This document shows positions 16,465 to 24,346 of a stretch of DNA of 33,455 bases, one piece after another. Made by a program: the position numbers and the translations under genes. Position 1 is the first letter of the stretch. Every line of letters begins with the position of its first letter. This DNA is from Gemmatimonadota bacterium. GTDB lineage: Bacteria > Gemmatimonadota > Gemmatimonadetes > Gemmatimonadales > GWC2-71-9. The notes below the pieces were generated by a model. That model was not told where the DNA came from. It saw only the letters and a program-made list of their open reading frames with translations, and did not search any database. The stretch lies in assembly GCA_025350665.1 (NCBI GenBank), contig JANXXJ010000181.1:1-33455 (forward strand). Reading direction: 5' to 3'.

Positions 16465-17456
16465 TGATCGATCCCATCGCATTGACCCGCGACCTGGTCC
16501 GGATTCCCTCGCCCACCGGGCACGAAGGCCCCGTCGTCGACTTCATGGCCGCGTTCCTCGACCACCTCGGCTACCGGGTCGCGCGGCTCCCGATCGAACC
16601 GGGACGCGACCTGATCTATGCCACCCTGGCGGACCCCGCCGTGGTTTTTTCTACTCACCTCGACGTGGTGCCTCCCGACCTCGCGTTCCGCGAGGACGAT
16701 GAGTATCTCCACGGCCGAGGCACCTGTGACGCCAAGGGTGTGGCCGCCGCGATGGTGGCTGCGGCCGAGGAACTCCGGGCGGCCGGCGAATCGCGCATCG
16801 CGCTGCTGTTCGTGGTGGGCGAAGAAACCGGCGGCGAAGGGGCGATGCAGGCCCACCGACTCGGCCCCAAGGGCCGCTTTCTCATCAATGGCGAGCCGAC
16901 CGAGAACCGGCTGTCGATAGGCCAGAAGGGCGCGATCACCTTCCGGCTCGCGGCCCTCGGCAAGGCGGCCCACTCAGCCTATCCCGAGGAAGGCCGCTCG
17001 GCGATCGAGGCCCTCCTGGGTGCGCTGGAGCGGATCCGGGCGCTTCCCCTGCCGGCTGACCCTTTGCTCGGCGACACCACGCTCAACATCGGACAGATCT
17101 CCGGCGGCGTGGCAGCCAATGTGATCCCTCCATCCGCGGAGGCGACCCTGATGTACCGGACCGTGGCCGATACCACGCCACTCGAGGCCGCCGTGCGCGA
17201 CGCGGCCGGACCCGACGTCTCGGTCACTCGGAAATTCCAGTTCGGGCACGTCCGCAGCCCATCACTGGAAGGCTGGGAGACGACCACCGTCAAATTCGCC
17301 TCCGATCTGGCGCACCTCGGCGCCTGGGGCACCGGGTACCAGATCGGTCCGGGCACCATCAAGGTGGCGCACACGGCTGAAGAGCGGATTGCCAAGGCGG
17401 ATCTGCTGAAGGGTGTCCGAGCGTACGTCCGCCTGGCGAGGCAGCTGCTGGGGTGA
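16464..17456 (+). CDS. M20-family metallopeptidase/deacylase (ArgE/DapE/LysK-like)
   Basis: A 330-aa cytosolic dizinc hydrolase. Metal ligands and catalytic residues are visible: FSTHLDVVPP (His65, catalytic Asp67), GRGTCDAKG (bridging Asp89), VVGEETGGEG (catalytic Glu120, ligand Glu121), NGEPTEN (Glu144) and KVAHTAEERI (His303). GKAAHSAYPEEGRSA marks the lid/dimer domain (His170). The compact length and the TCDAKG motif are closest to amino-acid deacylases such as LysK/ArgE. With no arginine or lysine genes nearby, a peptidase or detoxifying deacylase is equally possible. The ATG overlaps the terC stop (TGATG), so translation is coupled. Confidence 0.88.
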   Translation: MIDPIALTRDLVRIPSPTGHEGPVVDFMAAFLDHLGYRVARLPIEPGRDLIYATLADPAVVFSTHLDVVPPDLAFREDDEYLHGRGTCDAKGVAAAMVAAAEELRAAGESRIALLFVVGEETGGEGAMQAHRLGPKGRFLINGEPTENRLSIGQKGAITFRLAALGKAAHSAYPEEGRSAIEALLGALERIRALPLPADPLLGDTTLNIGQISGGVAANVIPPSAEATLMYRTVADTTPLEAAVRDAAGPDVSVTRKFQFGHVRSPSLEGWETTTVKFASDLAHLGAWGTGYQIGPGTIKVAHTAEERIAKADLLKGVRAYVRLARQLLG

Positions 17457-17693
17457 CCGCCGTGTCGGAACGACAACGGCCCGAGGACCGACGCGTGTCC
17501 TTCCATCACAAGTGACCCGGATCACAATCCGCTAAGTCACGCCACCGCATCACGAAGGCCAGGACCAGGGCCGGGTACGACCATTGCGCTGCGTCCTACG
17601 GCGCCGGGTCGCGATCCCATCACCGTGGGAGTGCGGCCGCACCAAAGCCGCGGCTCGGTGCCTCGCCCGCCTGTCTGGCGGGCGACCTCCGGA
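17457..17693. other. Gene-free convergent region with several inverted repeats
   Basis: This is the longest non-coding stretch of the window (237 nt) and lies between two converging genes. It contains GTGACCCGGATCAC (17512-17525), whose GTGA-N6-TCAC core matches the CRP-type consensus. It also holds TCCCA/TGGGA arms (17615-17630), a perfect 12-nt palindrome GTGCGGCCGCAC (17631-17642) and a hairpin at 17664-17684. No tRNA or known RNA fold was recognised. Confidence 0.4.
17664..17684. terminator. Hairpin between converging genes
   Basis: CGCCCGCC and GGCGGGCG form a perfect 8-bp stem around a TGTCT loop, 10 nt beyond the stop of the minus-strand HExxH gene. There is no T-run on either strand, so it may only shield RNA ends or assist Rho-dependent termination. 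Confidence 0.35.
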
Positions 17694-18083
17694 TCACCCC
17701 TCCTGCCGCCGTGCCTCGACCTCAAAACGGTTGTCGCGGTAGTAGTCGCCGCCCCGCCCCCACGCGGCGAGACTTGCCAGACCATAAGCCAGCGGGAAGA
17801 GCGGTCCCCAGCGCTCGAACTGCTCGACGTGGACTCGTTCATGGGCCCGGGTCAGGTCGAGAACCCCCGCGTCTCTCCCGAGGACGACATGACCGATCGT
17901 GATGGCCGCGACGCCGCCGGGAGGCAGTCGGCGCAGCACCGACGGCAGAAACCCGCCCTCGAGTTCCAGCACGCGGGCCACCATCCGCGCCCGGCCGCCG
18001 GAGAGGCGAACCAGCGGCGTCAGCGCCCCAGCCACCGCCGTCCACGGCGCCGCCCAGACGTAGCGGATCAGGCGGGCGGTCAC
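17694..18083 (-). CDS. Small membrane-associated protein with HExxH motif
   Basis: A 129-aa protein from the GTG at 18083, whose GTGA overlaps the stop of the N-acetyltransferase gene. A longer frame exists but would overlap that gene by 150 nt. The motif LTRAHERVHVEQFERWGPLF contains HERVH, a zinc-metalloprotease-type HExxH, and a possible third ligand is the Glu in NRFEVEARRQ near the C-terminus. Hydrophobic segments flank it (LIRYVWAAPWTAVAGALTPLV and LFPLAYGLASLAAW). Similar short HExxH proteins are annotated only as hypothetical. Proteolytic activity is inferred from the motif alone. Confidence 0.7.
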   Translation of the reverse strand: MTARLIRYVWAAPWTAVAGALTPLVRLSGGRARMVARVLELEGGFLPSVLRRLPPGGVAAITIGHVVLGRDAGVLDLTRAHERVHVEQFERWGPLFPLAYGLASLAAWGRGGDYYRDNRFEVEARRQEG

Positions 18084-18883
18084 GCTCGCTCCCACGCCAG
18101 CCAGGCCTCGTGCCGGTCCCACACCGTCGGCCAGAGGGACGCGAACGCCGGATCCGACAGCCCGAAATGTTGCGCCAGCGTATCGGTGTACTCGTCGGCG
18201 GAGCCGATCACCCGAATCGCGGACTCCCCGCTCCACCGCAGCACCGCGCCCCGCAGCGTGAGATAGCGCCGCCCGACGAGCCGCTGACAGACCGTGGTGC
18301 GACGGAACGGCGACTCAGGCGAGGTCTGGAGTGTATGGGACGGCGCCGCGAACCATCCCGGCTCGGCCGGCGTCGGCGCGAAGTCGAATGCGGGCGCTCC
18401 GCCGTCCGCCTGGTTCCGGAAGATCCAGCGATCGCCAGCGCGCTCGAGGCCGAATTCGAGCCCCTCCTGTTGAACGGTTCCGGACGCGAGCGGAATGGGT
18501 TCGATCAACCCGTCCCCGAACCCGACATCGGCGAGATGCGGACCGTCGAGGGTGACCCTGAGGGCGAGGTGATTGCCGGCGAGTGCAGTGTCGGCAACCT
18601 GCCGGCGGACCGTCGCCGCCAGGAGATCGACGGCAAAGCCGGAGGCCCGGAGCGCCCACGCCAGAAGGCTGTTCATCTCATAGCACCAGCCTCCGCGCCG
18701 TCCAGCGACCAGCTTGGCGTAGGCGGCCGCCGGATCGATCGGAATCGTCCGGCCAAGGGCGAGGTCGAGATTCTCGTAGGGGATGGCCTCGAGGTGGGCC
18801 CGATGCAGCCGCCGGAGCCAGTCGTGGGTGGGCCCGGGCCGGCCCCTCAGGCCAAGTCGGTCGAGATAGCCAGGCAGTTCCAT
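18080..18883 (-). CDS. nat: Arylamine N-acetyltransferase
   Basis: Transfers an acyl group, usually acetyl from acetyl-CoA, to arylamines or hydrazines through an acyl-Cys intermediate (EC 2.3.1.5). The catalytic triad is visible: Cys67 in GRRGGWCYEMNSLL, His105 in AGNHLALRV and Asp119 in HLADVGFGDG. The N-terminal HRAHLEAIPYENLDL helix is typical. The 267-aa length is normal. It starts at ATG 18883, sharing one base with the stop of the diguanylate cyclase (TGATG), and its own stop overlaps the following GTG. The natural substrate is unknown. In other bacteria NAT homologues also act as amide synthases, but no biosynthetic cluster is seen here. Confidence 0.95.
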   Translation of the reverse strand: MELPGYLDRLGLRGRPGPTHDWLRRLHRAHLEAIPYENLDLALGRTIPIDPAAAYAKLVAGRRGGWCYEMNSLLAWALRASGFAVDLLAATVRRQVADTALAGNHLALRVTLDGPHLADVGFGDGLIEPIPLASGTVQQEGLEFGLERAGDRWIFRNQADGGAPAFDFAPTPAEPGWFAAPSHTLQTSPESPFRRTTVCQRLVGRRYLTLRGAVLRWSGESAIRVIGSADEYTDTLAQHFGLSDPAFASLWPTVWDRHEAWLAWERA

Positions 18884-20061
18884 CAGGATTTCGGTGGGCC
18901 GATGACCCGGTTCCGACCGGCATTCTTCGCCTCGAACATCCGGGCGTCCGCCCGGCCGATCAACTCCTCGGCGGTCAAGCCGTCTTCCGGCCAGCTCGCC
19001 ACGCCGGCGCTGACTGTGACCCGGGCCGGCCCCGACGCGCGCGCCACCGGCAGCGGTTCGGTCTCGATGGCTTGACGAATGCCCTCCACCCGCTCGAAGG
19101 CCTGCGCTGCCCCCGTCTCCCGGAAGACCGCAATGAACTCTTCCCCACCGTAGCGCGCGACCAGATCGCTCCGGCGGATTGCTCGCTGCAGCGCGCGGGC
19201 CACCGCCCGCAGAGCCCGATCTCCCACGGCGTGGCCGTAGGTGTCGTTGAACTGTTTGAAATGGTCGACGTCGATCATCGCCACCGCGAACGGTGTCCGG
19301 TAGCGGGAAGCCCGTTCCAGTTCGTTCGCGAAGTAGTCATCGAAGAACCGGCGATTGAAGACACCAGTGAGCGAGTCGGAGGTCGACAGCTCCCGCTGTC
19401 TTTGCATCGCCCGGACGATGTAGACGGCAATCGCGGTGGCAAGACTCAGGTTGATCATCCGCGAGATCTGGTCGGACCAGCCGAATTGACCGTAGCGCGT
19501 CGTGTCGCCGCTATCCGGACCCAGCGTCGCCGCGACGATCCCGACGATGATGGCATACTGCAGCACGGCCGTCATCCCGGCGAGCAACGCCACGCGACGG
19601 TCGTACCGCAGGCAGGTCGCGGCAATCGCGAGGAAGTAGGTGTCGAAAGTGACGAGGCTGTTGACGGATTGAAGCGGGTCGACCCGGAACCCGAAGATCA
19701 GGAGCGCGGTACTGATCAGGGTCACGTCGAGGACGCTGGTGGCGAGCGGCAGCCACGCCTGCCGCCGGTCCCGAGCCACGAGCAGGTACACCAGCACCGC
19801 AATCCCGACCGCGAACACGGTGACCAGCAGGCCGGTCAGGTGGGTCTCCCGCTCGGCCAGCGGGGCGGTCGCCAGATTGCCCAGCGGAATGAGGAGCAGA
19901 ATGAGGGTGACCGCGAGCCGAATCCGCGCGATCACCAGTTCGCCAGCCTTGCCGGCGTCGATCAGAAAATCGTCGGGTCGATGCCAGAACGCCCGGAACC
20001 GCTGGCCGAACGTTCGGGGCACCGGCACCGGGAAGGTGCCACTCGGCCGTCGGGTCGCCAC
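18883..20061 (-). CDS. Membrane-anchored diguanylate cyclase (GGDEF domain)
   Basis: Makes cyclic di-GMP from two GTP (EC 2.7.7.65). It is 392 aa from a GTG start. Residues 45-218 hold about six hydrophobic helices (VTLILLLIPLG, LLVTVFAVGIAVLVYLLVA, VLDVTLISTALLIFGF and more). They form a membrane sensory region with no named domain that I recognise. The catalytic domain begins SDSLTGVFNRRFFDDYF, with metal-binding MIDVDHFKQFNDTYGH and the active-site loop GGEEF (305-309). The RRSD at 296-299, five residues before the loop, is a canonical RxxD inhibitory site, so product feedback is expected. It lies 7 nt after ETF-QO and overlaps the next gene by one base. Confidence 0.95.
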   Translation of the reverse strand: MATRRPSGTFPVPVPRTFGQRFRAFWHRPDDFLIDAGKAGELVIARIRLAVTLILLLIPLGNLATAPLAERETHLTGLLVTVFAVGIAVLVYLLVARDRRQAWLPLATSVLDVTLISTALLIFGFRVDPLQSVNSLVTFDTYFLAIAATCLRYDRRVALLAGMTAVLQYAIIVGIVAATLGPDSGDTTRYGQFGWSDQISRMINLSLATAIAVYIVRAMQRQRELSTSDSLTGVFNRRFFDDYFANELERASRYRTPFAVAMIDVDHFKQFNDTYGHAVGDRALRAVARALQRAIRRSDLVARYGGEEFIAVFRETGAAQAFERVEGIRQAIETEPLPVARASGPARVTVSAGVASWPEDGLTAEELIGRADARMFEAKNAGRNRVIGPPKS

Positions 20062-20068
20062 GAGGCGC

Positions 20069-21712
20069 CTACATCACCCGGTACTTGGGGCCGCTGCCAC
20101 CCTCACGCGGAGTCCACCGGGGACCCACCACGTCGGTCGCCTTGCAGTCGACACAGTTCGGCGGATTGACCCGGAGTTCGTCACCGACGCGCTCGTAGAC
20201 GCCGGCCGGACAGACATGGCTGTAGAAGTCCGCCACCTCGCCGGAGACGTCTTGGCCCACGACCAGGTGCGACGGAATCGTGTCCCGCGTCGCATTCCCC
20301 GACTTGAACACCGCATCGACCTTGCTGAAGGTGAGGGTATTGTCCGGCACGAACGGCGGCGCCGGCCGGGTCTCACGCTCCTCGTCGGCGTCGCTCTCGG
20401 TGTGGATCTGGCCGCCCGGAAAGGCGCCCCCGGTGACCGTCATGAGCACGCTCTTGATTCCGCCCAGATAGAAGCCCTGCTTGAAGGCCAGCCGCATGTT
20501 CCGCCGCTTCTTGAGGTCGGCCACCACATAACTCCCTCGCAGCAGCGCATCATATGCGCCGAGTCTGGTTCCGCTGGTGTCGCCGGCCTTGAGGGCGTCG
20601 TAGATCGCCCGGGCGGCGAACATGCCGGACTGGACCGCGTAGTGAATGCCCTTGAGGCTCGCGACCTCGACTGTGCCGAGACAATCGCCCGCCATGATGA
20701 GGCCGTCCCCGGAGAACCGGTCAGGCAAGGCATAGAAGCCGCCCTCCGGGATGGTCTTCGCCCCCCACTCCACCATCGAGCCGCCCTCAAGATATTGACG
20801 GAACAGCGGATGAAGCTTGGTCCGCTGGAGCAATTCGTGGACGTCGAGCCGGGCATCCTTGGCATCGAGCCCGATCACGATGCCGATCGCCACCTGGCTC
20901 GGCCCCATCGGATACATGAAGGTGCCGCCGAAGGCGTCCCTCGGAAGCGGCCACGCCAGCGTGTGAATGATCCGGTCGAGCGGCTTCTTGACGTCCCAGA
21001 CTTCCTTGACGCCGAGCGCATAGATCTGCGGATTGGGCGAGCCGATCCCGCGCCACTGCCGCCACGCCTGCGAGAGCGGTCCTCGAGTCCCCTCGGTGAG
21101 CACCGTGACTTTCGCGGTCAGGTCGGTCGGCTCGGCAAAGCCGTCTCCAGGGTTTCCCTCCCGGTCGAGGCCCGAGGCCGTCGTCCGGACTCCCGTAACC
21201 CGGCTCCCCTCCACCAGCAGCGAGTCCACCGGAAACCCGGCGAACAGATTGACGCCGAGTTCCTCGGCCTTGCCCCCCATCCAGCGGACCACCTCGGACA
21301 GCGACGCCACGTAGTTCCCGTGGTTCTGCATCGTGGGCGGGGTCGGAATCCGGACCGAGCCACCCTCGGTCATCAGATAGACCGCCTCGCCCGTGACCGC
21401 CTGCCGGAACGGGAGATCCGCGAGCGGCACGTCGGGAAACAGTTCGCGAAACGGCCCCGGATTCACCACGGCCCCGGACAGATTGTGTTCGCCCAGGCTG
21501 CCGGCCTTCTCGAGCACGCCGATCTGGAGATCGCCTAACGATCCGTCCTGCTTTGCCAGCCGCGCCAGTTCGATCGCCCCCGCCAGGCCGGCCGGACCCG
21601 CGCCGACGAACAGAACGTCCATTTCGATCGCCTCGGCGCCGGGCGCCTCGGCCTTGATCAGTCGGTCCATCGGGAGCGACGGCTGGTGCCTGATGGGAAG
21701 AATCCGGGACAC
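20069..21712 (-). CDS. Electron transfer flavoprotein-ubiquinone oxidoreductase, with an altered cluster motif
   Basis: Moves electrons from reduced ETF to the quinone pool at the inner membrane (EC 1.5.5.1), using FAD and an Fe-S cluster. It is 547 aa, normal length. The FAD motif is VLFVGAGPAGLAGAIELARL. EKAGSLGEHNLSGAVVNP and the quinone-domain part YPMGPSQVAIGIVIGLD match the family, as does ADLKKRRNMRLAFKQGFYLG. In the C-terminal ferredoxin-like part, HVCPAGVYE (Cys501) and NCVDCKATDVVGPRW (Cys520, Cys523) are present. The fourth Cys, expected two residues after Lys524, is Thr526. The cluster would thus have three Cys ligands. It lies 25 nt after nadC. Confidence 0.95.
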   Translation of the reverse strand: MSRILPIRHQPSLPMDRLIKAEAPGAEAIEMDVLFVGAGPAGLAGAIELARLAKQDGSLGDLQIGVLEKAGSLGEHNLSGAVVNPGPFRELFPDVPLADLPFRQAVTGEAVYLMTEGGSVRIPTPPTMQNHGNYVASLSEVVRWMGGKAEELGVNLFAGFPVDSLLVEGSRVTGVRTTASGLDREGNPGDGFAEPTDLTAKVTVLTEGTRGPLSQAWRQWRGIGSPNPQIYALGVKEVWDVKKPLDRIIHTLAWPLPRDAFGGTFMYPMGPSQVAIGIVIGLDAKDARLDVHELLQRTKLHPLFRQYLEGGSMVEWGAKTIPEGGFYALPDRFSGDGLIMAGDCLGTVEVASLKGIHYAVQSGMFAARAIYDALKAGDTSGTRLGAYDALLRGSYVVADLKKRRNMRLAFKQGFYLGGIKSVLMTVTGGAFPGGQIHTESDADEERETRPAPPFVPDNTLTFSKVDAVFKSGNATRDTIPSHLVVGQDVSGEVADFYSHVCPAGVYERVGDELRVNPPNCVDCKATDVVGPRWTPREGGSGPKYRVM

Positions 21713-21737
21713 GGGAGTTCCTTGGTCGAGGGCGGGG

Positions 21738-22589
21738 CTAGGCCAATTCGAGCGAGATGTCGGCCGCCATGACGCTGTGGGTCAGGGCGCCGACCGAAAT
21801 GAAGTCCGCGCCGGCCTCGGCGAACGCGCGGGCATTCGCGAGGGTGATCCCTCCCGTCGCCTCGATCGCGATCAGCGGAGAGAGCGCCCGCGCCATCGCT
21901 GACCAGGCCGCCACGATCGGCGGGGTTTGATTGTCGATGAGCAGGCGGTCGGCGCCAGCCCGGGCCGCTTCGATCACCTGACCTTCCGTCTCCACCTCCA
22001 CCTGGCAGGCCACCGCGCCGCGGGCCCGCGCCGCGTTCAGCGCCTCCGCCAGGCTGCGGCCTTCACGGGCCAGGGCCCGCCAATGATTGTCCTTGACCAT
22101 CACCGTATGGGCGAGGTCGAGGCGATGGATCACGCCCCCGCCTGCCACCACGGCGGCAACGTCCAGAAACCGGAGACCAGGCGCGGTTTTTCTGGTGTGA
22201 AGAACCTGGCAGCGAGTCCCTTCGAGCGCCCGGACGTATTGGCGTGTCGCCGTGGCGATTCCGCAGGCCCGTTGCAGAATGTTGAGGACCGGTCGCTCGG
22301 CCCGGAGGATCGTGGCCAGATCGCCCCGGATCCGGCCCAGGTCGCCGGGCTGGACGGCATCGCCTTCGCGAACGGCCCAGATGACGGTGCAGCCGGCCGC
22401 CCGGGCCGTGGTCTCGGCGTACACAAGCCCGGACACCACGCAGGGTGTCCGGGCCTCGATGGTCGCCTCACCATTGACCGGCTGGCGGACCGACACCGCG
22501 GTGGTGAGGTCGACGAATCCGTCCTCAGCCAGGGCATTCGCCGCTACTCGGGTAGCATCGATCGACAAGTCGGGAAGATTCTCCGGCAT
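21738..22589 (-). CDS. nadC: Nicotinate-nucleotide pyrophosphorylase (carboxylating)
   Basis: Converts quinolinate and PRPP to nicotinate mononucleotide in de novo NAD synthesis (EC 2.4.2.19), in the cytosol. The 283-aa length is typical. Conserved elements in order: NILQRACGIATATRQYV, HTRKTAPGLR (PRPP/quinolinate site), AVVAGGGVIHRLDLAHTVMV followed by KDNH, QVEVETEGQ, LLIDNQ, IEATGGITLANAR and DFISVGALTHS. All expected basic active-site residues are present. It sits between etfA (14 nt upstream) and ETF-QO (25 nt downstream), an unusual position. nadA and nadB are not in the window. Confidence 0.96.
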   Translation of the reverse strand: MPENLPDLSIDATRVAANALAEDGFVDLTTAVSVRQPVNGEATIEARTPCVVSGLVYAETTARAAGCTVIWAVREGDAVQPGDLGRIRGDLATILRAERPVLNILQRACGIATATRQYVRALEGTRCQVLHTRKTAPGLRFLDVAAVVAGGGVIHRLDLAHTVMVKDNHWRALAREGRSLAEALNAARARGAVACQVEVETEGQVIEAARAGADRLLIDNQTPPIVAAWSAMARALSPLIAIEATGGITLANARAFAEAGADFISVGALTHSVMAADISLELA

Positions 22590-22603
22590 CGGAACGCTCC
22601 TGG

Positions 22604-23572
22604 TTACTCGGCCTTGAGCTTCCTGACCTCGTCCGTGAGCCTCGGCACAATTTCAAACAGATCGCCGACGATGCCGTAATCGGCCACCTTGAAGATCGGG
22701 GCGTCCTTGTCCTTGTTGATGGCGACGATGACCTTGGACGTCCGCATCCCGGCGAGGTGCTGGATCGCACCGGAGATCCCGACCGCCACGTAGAGCGAGG
22801 GCGCCACCGTCTTGCCGGTCTGACCAACCTGGGCCCCGTGTTCCCGCCATCCGGCATCCACCACCGCGCGGCTCGCGCCAACCGCGGCGTTGCCGAACGC
22901 GGCGGCCAATGCCTCGAGCAGCGCGAAGTTGCCTGGATCCTTGAGCCCGCGCCCTCCGGAAACGACGACCGTTGCTTCCGTCACGTCGAGCGCGGCCTTC
23001 TCGGGCGCCTTCACTTCCCTGACGGTCACCCGCTGGGTGAACGCCGGGACCGCCACGATCTCGGCCGCGCCCGCCTTGCCGGCCTGAATCGGCGCGAAAG
23101 TATTGGGCCGGATCGACAGGATCGCCACCGGGCCGCCTAACGTCGCCTTCTGGAGCGCCTTGCCGGCGTACACCGGCCGGGTGACGACAACCTTGCCGCC
23201 CTCGACCCCGACGGCCGTCACATCCGTCGCGCAGGCCTGGCCGAGCCGCGCCGCCACGCGCGGACTCAAGTCGCGCCCCGCAGCGCTGGCCGCGAACACG
23301 ATCGCCCCATAGTTCGAACCGATCGAGGCGATCGTCGCCGCATAGCCGTCGGGATTGTAGAGATCGAAGCCGGCATGGGTCGCCGTGAGGACCCGGTCGG
23401 CGCCGGCCGGACCGAGGGCCAGAACGCCGTCCACCGCTCCACCACCGAGCACCACGGCGTCGACGGTGGCGCCCAGCTGATCGGCAAGGGCCCGGGCCGC
23501 CGCCACCACCTCGAACGAAACCTTCCTGAGCGCTCCCTGGCGCTGCTCCGTCACCGCGAGAATGGCCGTCAT
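22604..23572 (-). CDS. etfA: Electron transfer flavoprotein alpha subunit
   Basis: The FAD-binding subunit of the soluble ETF heterodimer, which accepts electrons from acyl-CoA dehydrogenases. It is 322 aa. The N-terminal domain has [19 protein letters not shown] and [20 protein letters not shown]. The C-terminal FAD domain is clear: [28 protein letters not shown] and [17 protein letters not shown], then [20 protein letters not shown]. The ATG lies 2 nt after the etfB stop, so the two are co-translated. One Leu is the rare TTA codon, in a CGTTAGGC word at 23135-23142. Confidence 0.97.
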   Translation of the reverse strand: MTAILAVTEQRQGALRKVSFEVVAAARALADQLGATVDAVVLGGGAVDGVLALGPAGADRVLTATHAGFDLYNPDGYAATIASIGSNYGAIVFAASAAGRDLSPRVAARLGQACATDVTAVGVEGGKVVVTRPVYAGKALQKATLGGPVAILSIRPNTFAPIQAGKAGAAEIVAVPAFTQRVTVREVKAPEKAALDVTEATVVVSGGRGLKDPGNFALLEALAAAFGNAAVGASRAVVDAGWREHGAQVGQTGKTVAPSLYVAVGISGAIQHLAGMRTSKVIVAINKDKDAPIFKVADYGIVGDLFEIVPRLTDEVRKLKAE

Positions 23573-23574
23573 GG

Positions 23575-24324
23575 TCAGATCACCTTCGCTTCGTTGCGGA
23601 GCAGCTGCACCAGCGCCGGGACCGCATCCGGTCCCTCGCCGACGATCTTGCCGGCCTGACGCTCGGGCGGCAACGCCAGCGCCGTCACCGTCACGCCACC
23701 GGGGCCCAGCGTAACGGGCTTGAGTTCGAGGGGCTTCTTCTTCGCGGCCATGATGCCCTTGAGGGAGGGCAGGCGCGGGGTGTTGATCCCCTTGTCGGCC
23801 GTGATCACCACGGGCAGCTGGCAGGTCACCACCTCGACCCCGCCCTCGACCTCGCGCTCTGCCGTCACGGCGCTGCCGTCGATGGTGAGCGCGGAAACCG
23901 CCGAGATGCAGGGCAGTTCAAGGAGCTCCGCGACCATGATGCCGACCTGATGGTTGTAGTCGTCCACCGCCATCTTGCCGAAGAGCACGAGATCAAATCC
24001 GCCGGTCCCGATTTCGGTGGCGAGGGCCTTGGCCACTTCGAAGCCGTCCGGCGAGCCCGGTGACTGGAGCAGCACGCCGCGGTCGATCCCCATCGCCAGC
24101 GCGGTCCGCATCGTCTCCTGCGCCACGTCCGCCCCCAGCGAGTAGACCACGGTCTCGCCGGCCCCGGCCTTCTCCTTGAAGGCGATGGCCGCCTCGATCG
24201 CATATTCGTCATACGGGTTGGGCACGAATTTGACCCCGGTCTCGTCGATGGACTTTCCGTCGCCGGCCACGACGATCTTGGTCGTGGTGTCGGGAACCCG
24301 TTTCAAGCACACGGCAATCTTCAA
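23575..24324 (-). CDS. etfB: Electron transfer flavoprotein beta subunit
   Basis: The AMP-binding partner of EtfA. It is 249 aa from a TTG start at 24324, supported by AGGAGA about 8 nt upstream; no ATG or GTG fits the conserved N-terminus MKIAVCLKRVPDT. Family elements include FVPNPYDEYAIEAAIAFKEK, RTALAMGIDRGVLL, ALATEIGTGGFDLVLFGKMA followed by VDDYNHQVGIMVAELL, and VVTCQLPVVITADKGINTPR. That last stretch belongs to the ETF-beta signature. It lies 22 nt after the acyl-CoA dehydrogenase gene and 2 nt before etfA. Confidence 0.97.
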   Translation of the reverse strand: MKIAVCLKRVPDTTTKIVVAGDGKSIDETGVKFVPNPYDEYAIEAAIAFKEKAGAGETVVYSLGADVAQETMRTALAMGIDRGVLLQSPGSPDGFEVAKALATEIGTGGFDLVLFGKMAVDDYNHQVGIMVAELLELPCISAVSALTIDGSAVTAEREVEGGVEVVTCQLPVVITADKGINTPRLPSLKGIMAAKKKPLELKPVTLGPGGVTVTALALPPERQAGKIVGEGPDAVPALVQLLRNEAKVI

Positions 24325-24346
24325 GTGATCTCTCCTGTCAATGTCC

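Noticed and set aside
14113-16482. Upstream extension of the FAD oxidoreductase to 789 aa
   Set aside because: The extra 369 codons are antisense to terC and are His/Gln/Glu-rich without a fold; the FAD motif begins just after ATG 15375.
17457-17693. tRNA or other structured RNA gene
   Set aside because: Several hairpins are present, but no cloverleaf, T-loop sequence or CCA end could be fitted.
19739-21538. 599-aa and 528-aa plus-strand frames over ETF-QO and the cyclase
   Set aside because: They are shadows of real genes, rich in His/Arg/Asp runs typical of reverse-complement translation of GC-rich DNA.
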